Positions 22,850 to 33,839 of a DNA stretch of 64,000 nt are shown here, one piece after another; the first letter of the stretch is position 1, and the number at the start of each line of letters is the position of its first letter. The notes below the pieces were generated by a model, which was given only the letters and a program-made list of their open reading frames with translations, made no database searches and was not told the origin of the DNA. Location of the stretch: NCBI GenBank assembly GCA_038373885.1, contig JAWZYV010013161.1:56179-120178 (forward strand). Direction: 5' to 3'. The translations under genes and the position numbers were made by a program. The stretch is from Cheiracanthium punctorium. Taxonomy: Eukaryota; Arthropoda; Arachnida; Araneae; Cheiracanthiidae.

Positions 22850-23705
22850 TTTAGAGACTCAAAATGAGTATTTCTCTAACAACTGTTTTAAGTATATAAT
22901 GCTTTATGTAAATATGTGTGGATACACGGGTTCGTATGTATACCAACGTGCAAACTAATAGAGAAGACTTACGGGAAAGGAAAACTAACGTTTTCTTCAA
23001 TACCCAACTGACATTAGGGAAGTTGATACAAAATTTACAAGCTAGAGATTTGTAATGTTTTTGCTAGATAAGAACATTTTCCAAAATTAGTAATGTATGC
23101 AAAATACCGAACGTTCTATTTGCATATTCTTGTACCCAAATAATTCAATAAAATTCTTGTAAAATTTAACTCGCGAATACCCAAAATCAATTTGGTAAGC
23201 TTTGTGATGAAGAATTTCAAAAAGTTTGTTGCTTTGCAATGCAACCAATTAATCCGTTTAATCGCCGCTTTACTGAAGACTTTGTAAAATTGGAATTTAA
23301 TGTTAAAAATTCAGTTACTTTCCAATTCACACAATAGAATTTCACCTTTGGAATTTTCCTATGACACAACGAGGTTATTTTTTCTTCTGTTAGTGGGGGA
23401 AGGGGCATCTGCTTACAAAAATCAAAGTCTGGAAGTTCCTTTTGGTTACTGTATCCCCCAATTAAGAAAGAGTATTGGCGATCCAGGTTTCGTTGGAATC
23501 TATCCCGAGTGTAGAAAGATTATCGTAAAAAGTCCGGCTCGAAGCACTGAAAATTGAGAGTATTTGACGAAGTAAAATTATTTTATTTCGTTAAAGTCTC
23601 CATGGTTACAGAGAATGTTCAAAAAGAAGTCATTTAAGTGATTAAACATTACTTAAGTTGTTAATTATCCATGTATACATTTTTTTCCCATTTACTAGAA
23701 CTTAA
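22850..23705. other. Non-coding, nothing firm
   Basis: The 85-residue ORF at 23,300-23,557 has no recognisable fold and overlaps an opposite-strand ORF. No repeat pair was seen. Confidence 0.5.
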
Positions 23706-23710
23706 GAAGG

Positions 23711-24753
23711 GGTCATTCCATGTCAAATCAACAAAATTTTGGGAGATTTTCCGAATGGATGTCTCAGATTGTCATGATTTTTGGTATGCAGCAATATGTC
23801 AGACTTACGAAAAAAAATACCAAATTTCAGTTATGTAGCACAATTATTTTTGAAGTTATTAATTTTTAAAGATTTAAATTTTTATGAAAAAAATTCATAT
23901 TTTGGCACCTTTAGACGCCTCTAGGCTGGCAACCAGTGATGGTATAAAGCTGAGAGTGGTCTCATTTTAAATCTGCTGAATGTGGCTTTAATAGGAAATG
24001 CCACAAGATAGGGGTTACAATTTAAAAAAATTGAAAATTGAAAATTTAAATTTTAAAATTTTAATTTCTCAAAAAGCGGCAATTTTAAAAATTCCAAAAT
24101 ATTATCAAATATAGTTTGTAATGTCTTAATGCATACAGCAAAATTCTATCATGGGATCTCAATGGGATCAGGAGGTACTGTGCTTCAGAAATACGTTTTG
24201 TGAAAAATACCAGAATTGGTATAGTTTCAGAAAATTTTGAATATTTCATTGAATGAAACAAGCAAAACACATGTGTATTTCTGAAGCCCAGTATCTCCTG
24301 ATCCCATTGAGATCCCATGATAGAATTTTGCTGTATGTATTAAGACATTACAAACTATATTTGATAATATTTTGGAATTTTTAAAATTGCCGCTTTTTGA
24401 GAAATTTAAATTTTAAAATTTAATTAAAATTTTCAATTTTTTAAAATTGTAACCCCTATCTTGTGACATATCATTAAAGCTTCATTCAACAGCTTTACAA
24501 TGAGACCACTCTCAGCTTTATACCATCACTGGTTGCTAGCTATAGGCGTCTAAAGGTGCCAAAATATGAATTTTTTCCATAATAATTTAAATCTAAAAAT
24601 TAATAACTTCAAAAATAATTGTGCTATATAACTGAAATTTGGTAGTTTTTCATAAGTCAATGATATATTACTGAATACAAAAAATTATGAAAATCCGACA
24701 CATCAATTCGGAAAATCTCCCAAAATTGTTTCTATTTGACATGGAATGACACC
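23711..24753. mobile_element. 1.04-kb fold-back element
   Basis: The left arm starts GGTCATTCCATGTCAAATCA and the right arm ends TTTGACATGGAATGACACC. Matching inner pairs include AGCTGAGAGTGGTCTCATT and its inverse, and GATCTCAATGGGATCAGGAG and its inverse. The centre is near 24,228. The arms are about 500 bp and largely complementary along their length. No transposase is visible. Fold-backs with GGTCATTCCATGTCAAAT ends are, to my knowledge, widespread in invertebrates. Confidence 0.85.
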
Positions 24754-24759
24754 AAGTCA

Positions 24760-25390
24760 ATGAAATATCGTCGAATGCATCATGAAAATATGTCAAGACA
24801 TCTTCAGCAATTCATTCTTTGTATCCCTGTTATAGATCTGCAACATATCAATTAAAACCACAAATAAATGGTGCATTAAAAAAATGCACTTTCTAGAATA
24901 ACGCGAGCATAAAATGAATTTCAAGAATCTAAAATTGTGATTTTTTGTAACACTAAACTATTGTCTTTCAGCAGTCTCACTATTGGTTATTTCAGCACTT
25001 TGTTTCTCGTAAGTCAACATCACAACCTTCACGATTTTAGGAAATTCTCGGCTTAAACTGCTCACAAACACTTCATTAACACTTTGGTATGTTGCAGTTA
25101 ATTTTGTATTACACTTTAAAATCCAAGTTTTATTGGACTCAAAGAAACAACCTTTTGGTAAAAAAATTTTGCATGACTAACTGAAAATTTCCCAGATTTG
25201 TATTTATAATCTGCGTCTTCAAATTTCGAAAATTTTTTTAGTTGAGATGTAAAAGGGTTAAGATTCCGTGTAGCCGAAACATTCCATTTAAATTAATACA
25301 TCATTGAGTTCCCAAACTAACATTTCTCTCTCTCCATGTAAGAATGAGTGTTTGAACAAAGAAAAAAGAACTTTCGTTGAAGTCATAATT
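24760..25390. other. Non-coding, nothing recognised
   Basis: A+T-rich with no paired repeats. It ends at a minus-strand AATAAA (plus TTTATT near 25,391-25,396), a possible 3' end for a transcript read leftward from the next domain. Confidence 0.4.
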
Positions 25391-26351
25391 TTTATTACAA
25401 AAATCTTTATACATAATGAGTTACAATGATATTTTCACAACTCTTTACATCTTTAGTTATTAACATAAATCCATTAACAGCATCTCGCGGAATAGTGTAC
25501 ACACATTAACTAAAAATTCAAAATTTTTATATACATTAAATATGACACCAGCGTCAAAAATATAGATTTACTGTTCTATTGAACATACCTGGAAGAACAA
25601 AACTTGGGAATTCCTAAAATTTCGCTGTAACATTTAAGTAAAATAAAGATGTCCAATTTACAAGCAGACTAGCTTATTACATTCCCAACCACAAGGAATA
25701 TGGAATATCTGCATATTTTGTGAGTGTGTGGCGGAGAGGGGGGGGACTTTGGGGAAAAGGACTTCAGCCCTTTCACTAGAACTTTTCCCGAGAAAAAATT
25801 AAGTACTTTAATAAATTACAAAACAAATATCCGTGAAATGCCGAAATATTGAAAAATTACCCTAAATTTACTATCGATTTTGTATTAGACTTATAATTAA
25901 ACTAAATCAGTTTTGTTCCTTGATATTTTCAACAGTTTGTTTCCAATTTCTTTAAATCCAAGTAACATTTTTCGCGACAATACTTGCTAGAAAATTAAAT
26001 ATAACAAAGAGGAATACTTTAATTTTTAAATCCATGCATCAATGCCTCGCTAAGTTGAACTAACTGGAAAACAGCGAACAGTATATGTAAGCTAAACAGT
26101 CACTTAGATCAAAAAGAATAAGACAAACATGCTTGTCAATGATAAATTTTAGAAATTTTGACGTGGATATATAAGTTGTTCCTGGAGTTCGTATCTTTCT
26201 CATTGCAAAAAACTGATCCTGCATTTGTTTCAAACAATTTAGTTTATTTTTAGACTAATTTTAAATCATCTACATTAAATAATGAATAAATTTTAAACAG
26301 ACTACTTCATCACATCATTGTTTAAAATTTTAAAAGATGTCAGTTATGGAG

Positions 26352-26427
26352 GAATCATTGAAGCATGGGACCTGCACAAATATATTTTTGTAGGCGCCAA
26401 TGCAGGGGTTCCATGCCTTAATAATTC
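26352..26427. ncRNA. Hairpin A of a three-member family
   Basis: The 5' arm 26,352-26,376 (contains AAGCATGGGACCTGCA) pairs with the 3' arm 26,401-26,427 (contains TGCAGGGGTTCCATGCCTT) with two mismatches and a 2-nt bulge. The 24-nt loop at 26,377-26,400 holds AAATATATTT and GGCGCC, both palindromic. Loop length and layout match hairpins B and C, although the stem sequence is entirely different. Confidence 0.6.
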
Positions 26428-27991
26428 ACACATTTAGATTAAAAAATTTTAAGCACGATTAACATGTCGTAAATGAATGAATAGATGGATCCTTTTCATG
26501 CAAGGAGAAAACTACCAACTTGGGAACGATTTAACCTTCCGACAGCGTTTTTATTTAAACGTCCTGAAAATGACTAAAGAAAAGGAAAGATTTGGATATG
26601 ACTGATTACTACTAAACTTCAGGCTATATTTTTCAGTTTTCGAAACTTTCAGATTTTGAACCCTTTAGAAATCTTACTTAACGGGCCAACTTAGTGGGAC
26701 ATAGATGCATGGACTTAAACATTAAACTTTTTTAACCGATGGATCTGATGGATCAACTAAATTAAATGAAATGCAATTTGTTTAGTTATTTTTTCAAAAT
26801 TGAGACGATAGTTTCTAAAGGACAACTTCAAAATGGCAAAAAAATTATCCCTGCCTCGTTTTCTTTAAAACTGCTCATAGAAAAGAATTGACATTCACTA
26901 AGTATGTCTGGTGGTTTGTGCAAACTAAAAAATTCTATGCCCATACAACGTTCAGAAAATTCCTGGGTTTCAATTTAAAGAGCTTCATACGAAAAATTTG
27001 AGATTTTAATTCTTTCAGTGTTAAATATTGGAATAACTTAGCAGTTGGACGACATTTTTAAGTGTTAAACATTTATGATTTTAGATATTTGTTAGTACCA
27101 TGTAAAAGTTGTCCGAAATTAAAATCGTTATATTCACTATATGCTGTGCTTTACCCAACACGTGACAATAGTATTTCTCCCCTCCCCCCCTCCAGGGACC
27201 GATCTACACATTTGGGGGCCCAGGGCACAGGTACCTGTGGGGGCCCCCTGCACAAAAATATTTCGCAGAATATTACTTAATTTAATTAAGTTAAAACCAA
27301 TTATTCTTAAGCCATCCATACGTAAACACAAATCAGTAAAATGTCACGACAAATACCACTTTAATGAATTTTCCAGTTTTGAAATGTTTTTATGGGTATT
27401 AAATAGTTAAGTATTTAAATCTCGGATATAACATGATAAAATGTAAGGTTAAATGTTTGAAATATCTAAGTAATACCAGCCCCAGGGTTGGCAAGTTTTT
27501 GACGCATGACAGTTTTTGACGGTTTTAACCATGGTTTAAACTGTCACGTCAAAAACCCTATGTCGAAAACATTTGTCAAAAACTGTCAAAAACCTCAAAT
27601 ATTTTACTTGTAGTATTACAAATATTAATTGATGTCTTTAACATTGCATGCATTGTATAAGCTATGAATATGTGTGAAATGTTAATAATAATTTTTAAGA
27701 AATATGGTCATCTTCTACATATTTTTTATAAAACATTGTCTAGAAAAAGGAAAAGAAAGTGGAAAATTAAATTTCATTATGTATCCAATATAGTCAAAAC
27801 AATATTCTTGCTAATATAATATTAAAATTATAAGCTATCAATTTCAATAAAAAGTTAGTTATGCTTTATAGAATGCTTCGTGGAAAAAAATGAACAAAAA
27901 AAAAACATTCTATACCTGTTCAACAACTCTTTTTTTTTTTTTTTTTAAATAATGAATCTTACCTTAAAACATAAAACTTGTACTGTTTAAT

Positions 27992-30493
27992 TTAATGATT
28001 TTTAATAAGCTTTCGTCTCAATTTTGTGTCAGTAAATAATTTTATAACATCCTCATAATCTATCTTCTGTGTTACATCTCCTTCTATTGATAAAAGGGCT
28101 AAAGAAGATAATTTATCATCCGTCATCAAAGTTCGTAACGGAGACTTTAATCTTTTAAGCAAAGAAAAGGATCGTTCACCTGTGCAATTGGAGATGGGCA
28201 AAGTTAAAAATAGTCTTAAAGCACTTTGAACATTGGCAAATGTATCTATGATGCCAAGATCATGGATTTTCTGTAACTTATCAGCAACAGACATATCTTT
28301 TTGTATGATTGGGAAAATGTGTATAAATTCGTCAGGAAACACTTCCTCTAAATCCAATGAATATTTAGCTTGTAAAACTTTTGCATTTTCGAAAGCTGTA
28401 TGTTTATCGCTATCAAATAAGCAGCAAAACTTCTTTAATATGCTCTCATAAGCAGACATTCTTGAATTCAGATGAGTAATTAGTGTATCACACACTGCAT
28501 AGAAACAAGATACCTTAAAATTACTTTTACCATCTAACACAGTTTCTGGACACTGTCCATCGTAGAAAAATTTAGGAATCTTTTTTTGCCTTTTTACGGA
28601 ATAATCTTTATGTCCAACTAAAGAAAATGCCTTTTCTTCATACATTTCAAAGTTCTCTCGCACTAACTGAATGTATTCTATCAGTAAAGTGAAATATTCA
28701 GGCACTTTAGATAAATCTAGAGTTGGATTCTGGAGATTTTTGCTAATGGAATCAATCCTATTAAGGATCGAATTCCACATGCAAGCACATAATGCAGTCT
28801 CTAGTGTTTGCATTTTTTTGTGTAATGAATTTGCTTCGTTTCTTGCTGATGGCGTCTGATTAGAGTCTGAGGAAATTTCTGAAAGAACATCAGATATTTC
28901 CTTATAACTTTCTTGGAATGCTTTAGTTGCAGCAGCATTTGCACACCACCTTGTAATACATCTCGACTTTAATGTTAAATAATTTCCCTTTTCACTCATT
29001 TTATTACATAACAATCTCCACCGGTGTGTAGAAACAGAGAAGAAATTGTACAATTCTTGCAAAAAAGTAAAAAAATCTAACACTTTTCCATTACACTCCA
29101 CAGCTTTGACAACAACTAAATTTAATGAATGTGCAGCACAAGGAACAAAGTCTACTAAAGGATTTATTAATTTAAGTCGAGCTTGTAAACCAGTGTATCT
29201 TCCTGCCATATTACTGGCATTATCGTAGCTCTGTCCACGACAATCACTAATGTCAAGTCCTACATCTTTAATATAATTCACAACTGTTTCTTCTAGATGT
29301 TGAGATGAATGGTTTTCAATAGATAAAAATTTCAAAAAGCGCTCAACTGGTACATTGTCAGATGAGACATACCTGATGACAAAAGTCAACTGATCTGTAT
29401 GGGATAAATCGGGCGTTGAGTCTACAATGATAGAAAAAAATTTTGCACATTTAATTTCAGAAATAATGAAATTTGATACCTTTTTAGCCATTAGATCGAT
29501 GAACTCATTTAAAGTGGATGAAGATAAATATGAGGTGTGCCCTTTCCCGCAGTTTCCATACTTCTGCAAGTGGTTTGCAAGGAATGGATCAAATTCGCTC
29601 ATAAGTTCTAAGCATCCAAGAAAATTCCCATTACTTAGCGATCCAATTGTCTCATTCCGTCCAAAAAATGACAGTCCACGGGAAGTTAAAAATTTTGTTA
29701 CTGCTACGACACGGCGAAGAACTTCATACCAATATTTGCTTTCGCAATTGGTGGTATTTACAATTTTGCAATCTATTCGATTCGAGCTTTCCTTTCTTTG
29801 TACCATTTTACAGACTGCTTCTCTGTGACTAAATGAGTTTTCATGCTCATGTAGCCTTTCACTCACATGTTTCCAATCAAAAAATCCTGTTGTTGAAAGA
29901 ATTGATGAAGTATTGGAAAACAGCTTGCATGTCCAACAGAAAAGTGAAAACGTCGTTGGAGACAAAGTCAGCCACTCTCTTTTCACTTTTTCTTGGTTGC
30001 ATTTATAACGATAAAAATGCGCTTCAGTCAGGGATCTTTTTTTATCACCAATAGATCGCTCTGTGAATTCAATAAGATGCGTATTTTGCCTTATAGGATA
30101 TTTGATGAAATATTCACGCATTTCGTCAGTGACATGCTCCCACAATGCTGGATCTTCAGCAATTACAAATTCTTTTTCTTTATTTTCAGAAGGTGTTGCG
30201 CTATTGGATGAATTTTCATCTTTTGCAGGTATGGACTCTTCATTAGTGCAAGCAAGATCATGGACATCTGCTAATTCTTTTTCTTTATTTTCTGCATATT
30301 TTGCAGGTATGGACTCTTCATTAGTGCAAGCAAGATCATGAACATGTGCTAATTCTTCTTCTTTATCTTCAGCCGTTTCAGGATTTTTTTTTACTGTATA
30401 ATTCAGCATCATTCCTTTCATGCGCTCAATCTCTTCCCTTTTTCTCTCTTTTAATCGTCTTTTCTGAGAACCAGATGGGTACGATCTCTTCAT
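27992..30493 (-). CDS. hAT transposase (ZMYM1-like, TTF-type zinc finger, DUF4371 and hAT dimerisation)
   Basis: The first ATG is at 30,493; four codons upstream are open but begin with TTG. Counting from that TTG, residues 1-40 are basic. Residues 47-95 contain two 26-residue repeats (ending NEESIPAK) and a third partial one. A TTF-type zinc finger has C190, C193, H221 and H227. The RNase H-like core shows D362 (IIVDSTPDLSH), D428 (QSYDNASNMAG), the CxxH at 456-459 (VPCAAHSLNLVV) and W520 (CITRW). The last catalytic Glu lies in NCTGERSFSLLKRLKSPLR near residue 778, inside the C-terminal dimerisation domain. The length (833 aa) and all catalytic landmarks are complete, with no stop or frameshift. 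It cuts and pastes DNA in the nucleus using the element's own ends. Confidence 0.95.
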   Translation of the reverse strand: MKRSYPSGSQKRRLKERKREEIERMKGMMLNYTVKKNPETAEDKEEELAHVHDLACTNEESIPAKYAENKEKELADVHDLACTNEESIPAKDENSSNSATPSENKEKEFVIAEDPALWEHVTDEMREYFIKYPIRQNTHLIEFTERSIGDKKRSLTEAHFYRYKCNQEKVKREWLTLSPTTFSLFCWTCKLFSNTSSILSTTGFFDWKHVSERLHEHENSFSHREAVCKMVQRKESSNRIDCKIVNTTNCESKYWYEVLRRVVAVTKFLTSRGLSFFGRNETIGSLSNGNFLGCLELMSEFDPFLANHLQKYGNCGKGHTSYLSSSTLNEFIDLMAKKVSNFIISEIKCAKFFSIIVDSTPDLSHTDQLTFVIRYVSSDNVPVERFLKFLSIENHSSQHLEETVVNYIKDVGLDISDCRGQSYDNASNMAGRYTGLQARLKLINPLVDFVPCAAHSLNLVVVKAVECNGKVLDFFTFLQELYNFFSVSTHRWRLLCNKMSEKGNYLTLKSRCITRWCANAAATKAFQESYKEISDVLSEISSDSNQTPSARNEANSLHKKMQTLETALCACMWNSILNRIDSISKNLQNPTLDLSKVPEYFTLLIEYIQLVRENFEMYEEKAFSLVGHKDYSVKRQKKIPKFFYDGQCPETVLDGKSNFKVSCFYAVCDTLITHLNSRMSAYESILKKFCCLFDSDKHTAFENAKVLQAKYSLDLEEVFPDEFIHIFPIIQKDMSVADKLQKIHDLGIIDTFANVQSALRLFLTLPISNCTGERSFSLLKRLKSPLRTLMTDDKLSSLALLSIEGDVTQKIDYEDVIKLFTDTKLRRKLIKNH
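30220..30368 (-). repeat. In-frame 78-bp tandem repeat inside the transposase gene
   Basis: Two 26-codon units encode LAHVHDLACTNEESIPAK and LADVHDLACTNEESIPAK, and a third decayed unit follows (NKEKEF). They are nearly identical at the DNA level, so the duplication is recent relative to the rest of the gene. The region is acidic and probably disordered, between the basic N-terminus and the zinc finger. Confidence 0.85.
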
Positions 30494-31149
30494 GATTACA
30501 GTCAAATCAAATAAAATAAAAATAATAACTTAACAACTATTTTTCAAAAACCTTACTTAAATAACTTTAAAGAAATTCAAAATTAATCACATACGGCTCA
30601 TAAATTTAACGATTTTCCATATTGTTTACAGGAGCTTGAAGATAAATCACATGCACATACGTTCTTTCAATGTCTTCATTTCATTTCACTATTCTTGTAG
30701 AGCAGAGTTTAGTAGCAGCACCGTACACGCGCCTCTCAGACTAGCAACATCTGAATCTGCGATCGTAAGTCGAAAGATTCCCCACGCCCACAGTTGCCGG
30801 TCGCCCATGAACTGGTGCACAAACAGGCTGTGTCTTTTGGTGGACAAGAGGAACGAGTGACTCAGTCGTCACACTCCTTAGAAACAATAAGAGAAGGAGC
30901 ATGATAAGGCGTCCTATCGATTTTGTATAAAAAATGGATAATTTTTTAACATTACAAGTTACATCAAATTAAAAATTTTGAATATTTGTGATGAAATGAA
31001 GTAAGTAATCAGAAATTTTACTCTTGAGAGATAATTTTAGTAGTTATTATGATTACATAAAAGGAAGATTTGGGGGCCCCTAAAAATCGGGGGCCCTGGG
31101 CACGTGCCCCGAATGCCCCGCCGTAAATCAGTCCCTGCCCCCCTCTCCA

Positions 31150-32620
31150 AACACCCACGTTACAGTACAGTCAACTGCCTGCTACGACTATTCGACAGTA
31201 CTAACATGAATTTAGATGTTCTTAAAGCTTTCTGCTAGTAGATACGACTTATTTAACATTGATATTACCGCATACAGGTTGACTACTTTCTGGTCTATTT
31301 AAGCAGCTAGAATGCCCAACTTGGGCACGTAATTTATATTCTACAAATAATTATCTCGCCTGCTTACACATTTTATTACCCAAGAACATGGTTTTAAAAT
31401 GTAGTGTCCAACTGGTTAACTGTTAAAAACACAGTTTTGTATTTTGCACGAAATTGCTTTAAGCAGCAGAATTTTATATTTCTGCCCTTTAACAAATGAT
31501 TTTTCTTACGTAGGCAAGACAAAGCTTTTAAATTAAGGATCGTATTTTATTCCTGTAAAGATTGGACAGGCATTGCCGTCTCGTTCCAACTGATTTCAGA
31601 GCTTTTAAGCTACAATTTGTAGTTAAGACTTTCTTAATGAGAAAAATAACTCGTAAATTTAAACCCCGTAATCCGACCAACTGAATTTTAAATTTCTGTA
31701 TATTACGCCACAAAAAATGGGTTTAATTTCAATCATTAAGATATCTTAAGACAAAGTAGATTTTCTATTAAACTTAAAGGCAAGATAATCTTAAATTTTT
31801 CTAAAAGGAGAAAAGCATATGCAAAAACATTAATAAGCTTTGGTGAAAGCTTTGAAGAATGCATTTACATCAATACTTTAAATAGGTTTAGCAATTTACT
31901 GAAATTAAAGATTAACTTCATTTCTCACATAAACATGAATACAAAAATAATGAAAGAAATTTAACTGAGAAACTGAATTTATACATAAATCTCATTTGTA
32001 AATTATTAACTGTCTGCGGTCATTCAATTTGGAAATTGTCTCTTACTGATCAGAATTTCCGTTAAACAAGCAGTGCTCATAATATAAAAACATTATGAAG
32101 GATAAACAAGCTTTATCAATTATTTTGTAAACTTTAGATTTACGTACACACAATATGCAGAATGGGTCACAGAGAGGCTAGGTTCGTAGAAATTCTCCAA
32201 CATTATGCTTACTTTCTGTGGTGGCTGAGAACAGACATACGACCGCAAAGGATTAATATGACCATACAAGATCAATTTCTCTAAAGATCAGAATTGCCAG
32301 ATGTAGCAGACTTTCAATTGATTTCAGAAACTGATAACTCATTTTAGCCACTTATTTTAGCTAATATTGCACCCTTATTGCAAGTTTTATAGGGGCAATA
32401 TAAATTTAAATTATTTGCTTAAATTTGTTCGAAACCTTAAAACACGTATGTTCATGAAGATTCCTTCAGCTTTAATTTTACTGTAGATCGACAAATCAAT
32501 TTTAGCATCTTATTTCAGCTATGAATACTGTTATTCATCATGCAACACTAAAAACATTTGTTACAGAAAAGAAACACCTTGAATTAATACAATAAAAATA
32601 ACCGAATTGAATAAGTATTG
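31150..32620. other. Non-coding part of the structured locus
   Basis: No gene, repeat pair or simple repeat was recognised. A+T-rich and unusually free of the transposon fragments common elsewhere. Confidence 0.45.
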
Positions 32621-32624
32621 GGTT

Positions 32625-33013
32625 CAGCGGCGCACCCAGGATTTTAGTTTGGGGGGGGGGGGTAGGCTATAAATACTGCTGAACTGTTATAGTGATATAG
32701 ATTATAGTTACAAGTCTTACATAGTCGAAATATTTGGTACCAGTTTACTTGCTCATAGAACACAAGCTCACTATCAATGTAACTCGATACAGAGTCTTAA
32801 AATCGGATCTTTTAACAGAGTTTAAATGTGTTTCATACCCGAACTGTAAATACTTGTTTAAAAATTGTCCGTTTTGGGTAAACAGCATTTTAGAAATAAT
32901 TTAAGGACTAAAAATAAAATATTTTAAGTGACAATTTTCAAAGCTTTTCACTTCTAACTCTCCACCTTTATGTGGCTTTAGCCCCCATCGCCCCCTCCAT
33001 GAGTGCGCCTATG
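32625..33013. mobile_element. Diverged hAT-like MITE
   Basis: The left end is CAGCGGCGCACCCAGG followed by a G11 run. The right end is CCCCCTCCATGAGTGCGCCTATG. The ends are partial inverted repeats with G- and C-runs next to them. The flanks (ATTGGGTT and AACACATT) do not match, so the boundaries are approximate. Confidence 0.45.
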
Positions 33014-33064
33014 AACACATTAAAAGAGGATCGTACACCACGGTAAAATAAGAGATGTTCTAAT

Positions 33065-33255
33065 TCAAGACTAGCTCCTGTAATTTGTGCAATTTTTGAA
33101 TGGCAACATTTATTATTGGGTTTCTAAGGAGTACAAATAAGTTTTGCAGGAATATACCGGGCATAGGAACTCCAGGTGGAGTATAGCTCAGGCCCCGTAT
33201 GACGCGGATTCATGAGCACGGAACGTATCTACGTGTTATAGGGGGTCCTGCATAA
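33065..33255 (+). repeat. Element X, internal fragment
   Basis: It shares TGAATGGCAACATT, AGGAGTACAAATAA, CCAGGTGGAGTATAGCTCAG and CGTGTTATAGGGGG with 3,470-3,625, in order and in the same orientation. Only this 190-bp part is present. Confidence 0.7.
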
Positions 33256-33772
33256 AACAAATCGCAGAAGGATGATCAAAACTTAATGCAAGCATAAACC
33301 ATTTATAAGACAAGATAAAACAGCCATATACATTGTTAAAACGCATAACCTTAGAACAGTAATACAACTTCGCAAAAATTTTTCTGTTGCCTCTAACAGA
33401 AATGAAACCAATGGCGGTAGAACATTGCTATTTTAGAGAACAGAGCTGAATTTTTTACATTAAAATATGAAAAAGAAACGGACAATGTTTGATTCTTTCA
33501 ATCTTTACTTCAAATGTTTCGACAGTCATGTTTAGTTTTAGCTTCTAGACAGTCTTAATTACAAGATTAATGCCTTTTTGCAAATTATTTTTATTAAAAT
33601 TAAATCTGTCATTTATTTACCGGTATTTCAGTTTAAATTCCAAGCAATGACCAGACAAAATTTTCCCTCAACTGTTCTATCTAAAGCAGCATAATCATCC
33701 AAATAATTTTATACTAGTTAAAATATATCCAAACTAAATTAAATTTTTGTAAGAATTTTGGGAGAAAGATTA

Positions 33773-33830
33773 GAAACATTGAATCTGTACAAATCGATTT
33801 TTACAGGGCCCAATACAGGCTCAATGTTTC
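33773..33830. ncRNA. Hairpin B of a three-member family
   Basis: GAAACATTGAATCTGTA (33,773-33,789) pairs with TACAGGCTCAATGTTTC (33,814-33,830). Sixteen of 17 positions pair, including one G-U. The loop at 33,790-33,813 is 24 nt and contains AAATCGATTT and GGGCCC. The loop is nearly identical to that of hairpin C, while most stem positions differ. Confidence 0.65.
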
Positions 33831-33839
33831 TGCTAGCGT

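Larger units (their letters stand above)
27193..31137 (-). mobile_element. Complete hAT transposon, 3.9 kb, with exact 8-bp target duplication
   Basis: CCCCCCTC occurs at 27,185-27,192 and 31,138-31,145. The termini are CAGGGACCGATCTAC and the inverse of CAGGGACTGATTTAC. Subterminal GGGGGCCC and GGGCAC blocks appear on both sides. One uninterrupted transposase ORF lies on the minus strand. Matching target duplications, nearly matching ends and an intact ORF make a recent insertion likely, possibly still mobile. It split a non-coding locus. A short stretch at 27,488-27,545 starting CAGGGTTGGCAAG looks like the end of another hAT carried inside. Confidence 0.93.

Noticed and set aside
29046..30341. 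Plus-strand ORFs at 29.0-30.3 kb
   Set aside because: They are antisense shadows of the intact transposase gene.
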